Positions 7,077 through 7,274 of a stretch of 7,274 bases of DNA are shown piece after piece. The stretch comes from Flavobacteriales bacterium. GTDB lineage: Bacteria; Bacteroidota; Bacteroidia; NS11-12g; UBA9320. Under the pieces are notes generated by a model. The model ran no database searches, was not told where the DNA came from, and saw nothing but the letters and a program-made list of their open reading frames with translations. The stretch is from assembly GCA_020635455.1 (NCBI GenBank), contig JACJZT010000017.1, positions 1 to 7,274 of the forward strand, in the 5' to 3' direction. The position numbers and the translations under genes were made by a program. Each line of letters begins with the position of its first letter. Position 1 is the stretch's first letter.

Positions 7077-7274
7077 TTATAACTTCTTCAGTCCTTTAAC
7101 CTCCGACTTATCAATAACCGGAATAATACTTATTGCATAACCGCCGCCGGGAGCACATTGTTGTTTTAATTCCGATTTACTTGTAACCACATACTTTTTG
7201 ATTTCATATGCCTGTGGATTGGTTTTCCAATCGGCATCTTTTGCATCGGCATAAACTGTTGCAATGTATTTCTG
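7077..7274 (-). CDS. Glycoside hydrolase family 97 (SusB-like), C-terminal fragment (5' part outside window)
   Basis: On the - strand the frame is open from the right edge (CAG at 7274-7272) to a TAA at 7079-7077, giving 65 residues and no in-frame Met, so only the C-terminus of the gene is present. The visible sequence contains YIATVYADAKDADWKTNPQAY, then EIKKYVVTSKSEL and APGGGYAISIIPV, and ends in KSEVKGLKKL. From memory of the family, this is the pattern of the GH97 C-terminal beta-sandwich domain, in which YADAKDADW..NP..Y and GGGYAIS recur. GH97 enzymes are periplasmic alpha-glucosidases (SusB type, inverting) or alpha-galactosidases (retaining). The residues that tell these apart lie in the catalytic domain outside the window, so the specificity is open. 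The gene faces the susCD genes tail to tail and may be part of the same locus or of a neighbouring unit. Confidence 0.8.
   Translation of the reverse strand, partial: QKYIATVYADAKDADWKTNPQAYEIKKYVVTSKSELKQQCAPGGGYAISIIPVIDKSEVKGLKKL

Noticed and set aside
6943..7140. A 65-codon + strand reading frame at the right end
   Set aside because: It crosses two hairpins and overlaps the GH97 C-terminus on the other strand, whose reading is supported by family motifs.

Overview
The window is part of a polysaccharide utilization locus (PUL) from a member of the Bacteroidota. Four points support this: a SusC/SusD pair, an ECF sigma/FecR pair of the Bacteroidota type, A/T-rich start contexts without Shine-Dalgarno sequences, and a TAnnTTTG-like promoter motif. 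The DNA is moderately AT-rich. The long N-terminal leader and STN domain of the SusC protein resemble those of environmental Bacteroidota such as Marinilabiliales/Prolixibacteraceae. That placement is an impression and was not tested.

Layout on the + strand: the 3' end of an ECF sigma factor gene (2-325, its start lies off the left edge); a 142-bp gap with a small hairpin and a possible promoter; a complete fecR-type anti-sigma gene (468-1667); a 127-bp gap with a nested hairpin and twin AT-rich palindromes; a complete STN-containing susC-type TonB-dependent transporter gene (1795-5109); and, 25 bp further on, a complete susD-type surface lipoprotein gene (5135-6679). A strong hairpin terminator (6704-6735) closes this run. 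About 340 bp without a convincing gene follows, including two more hairpins. The right edge holds the 3' end of a gene on the - strand (7077-7274). Its 65 visible residues look like the C-terminal domain of a GH97 glycoside hydrolase (SusB-like alpha-glucosidase or alpha-galactosidase). This gene has no in-frame start codon inside the window and is easily missed.

The genes fit a cell-surface signalling circuit. Glycan would be captured by the SusD lipoprotein and imported by the SusC transporter. The periplasmic STN domain of SusC would contact the C-terminal part of FecR. FecR would then release or activate the cytoplasmic sigma factor, which would raise transcription of susCD. If the convergent GH97 enzyme belongs to the same locus, the substrate probably contains alpha-linked glucose or galactose; this is inference. 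All complete genes appear intact, with no frameshifts. I see no mobile element, CRISPR array, tRNA or rRNA. The region reads as a well-formed example of a known system and not as a new one. The least explained parts are the nested hairpin upstream of susC and the non-coding stretch between the two convergent units.
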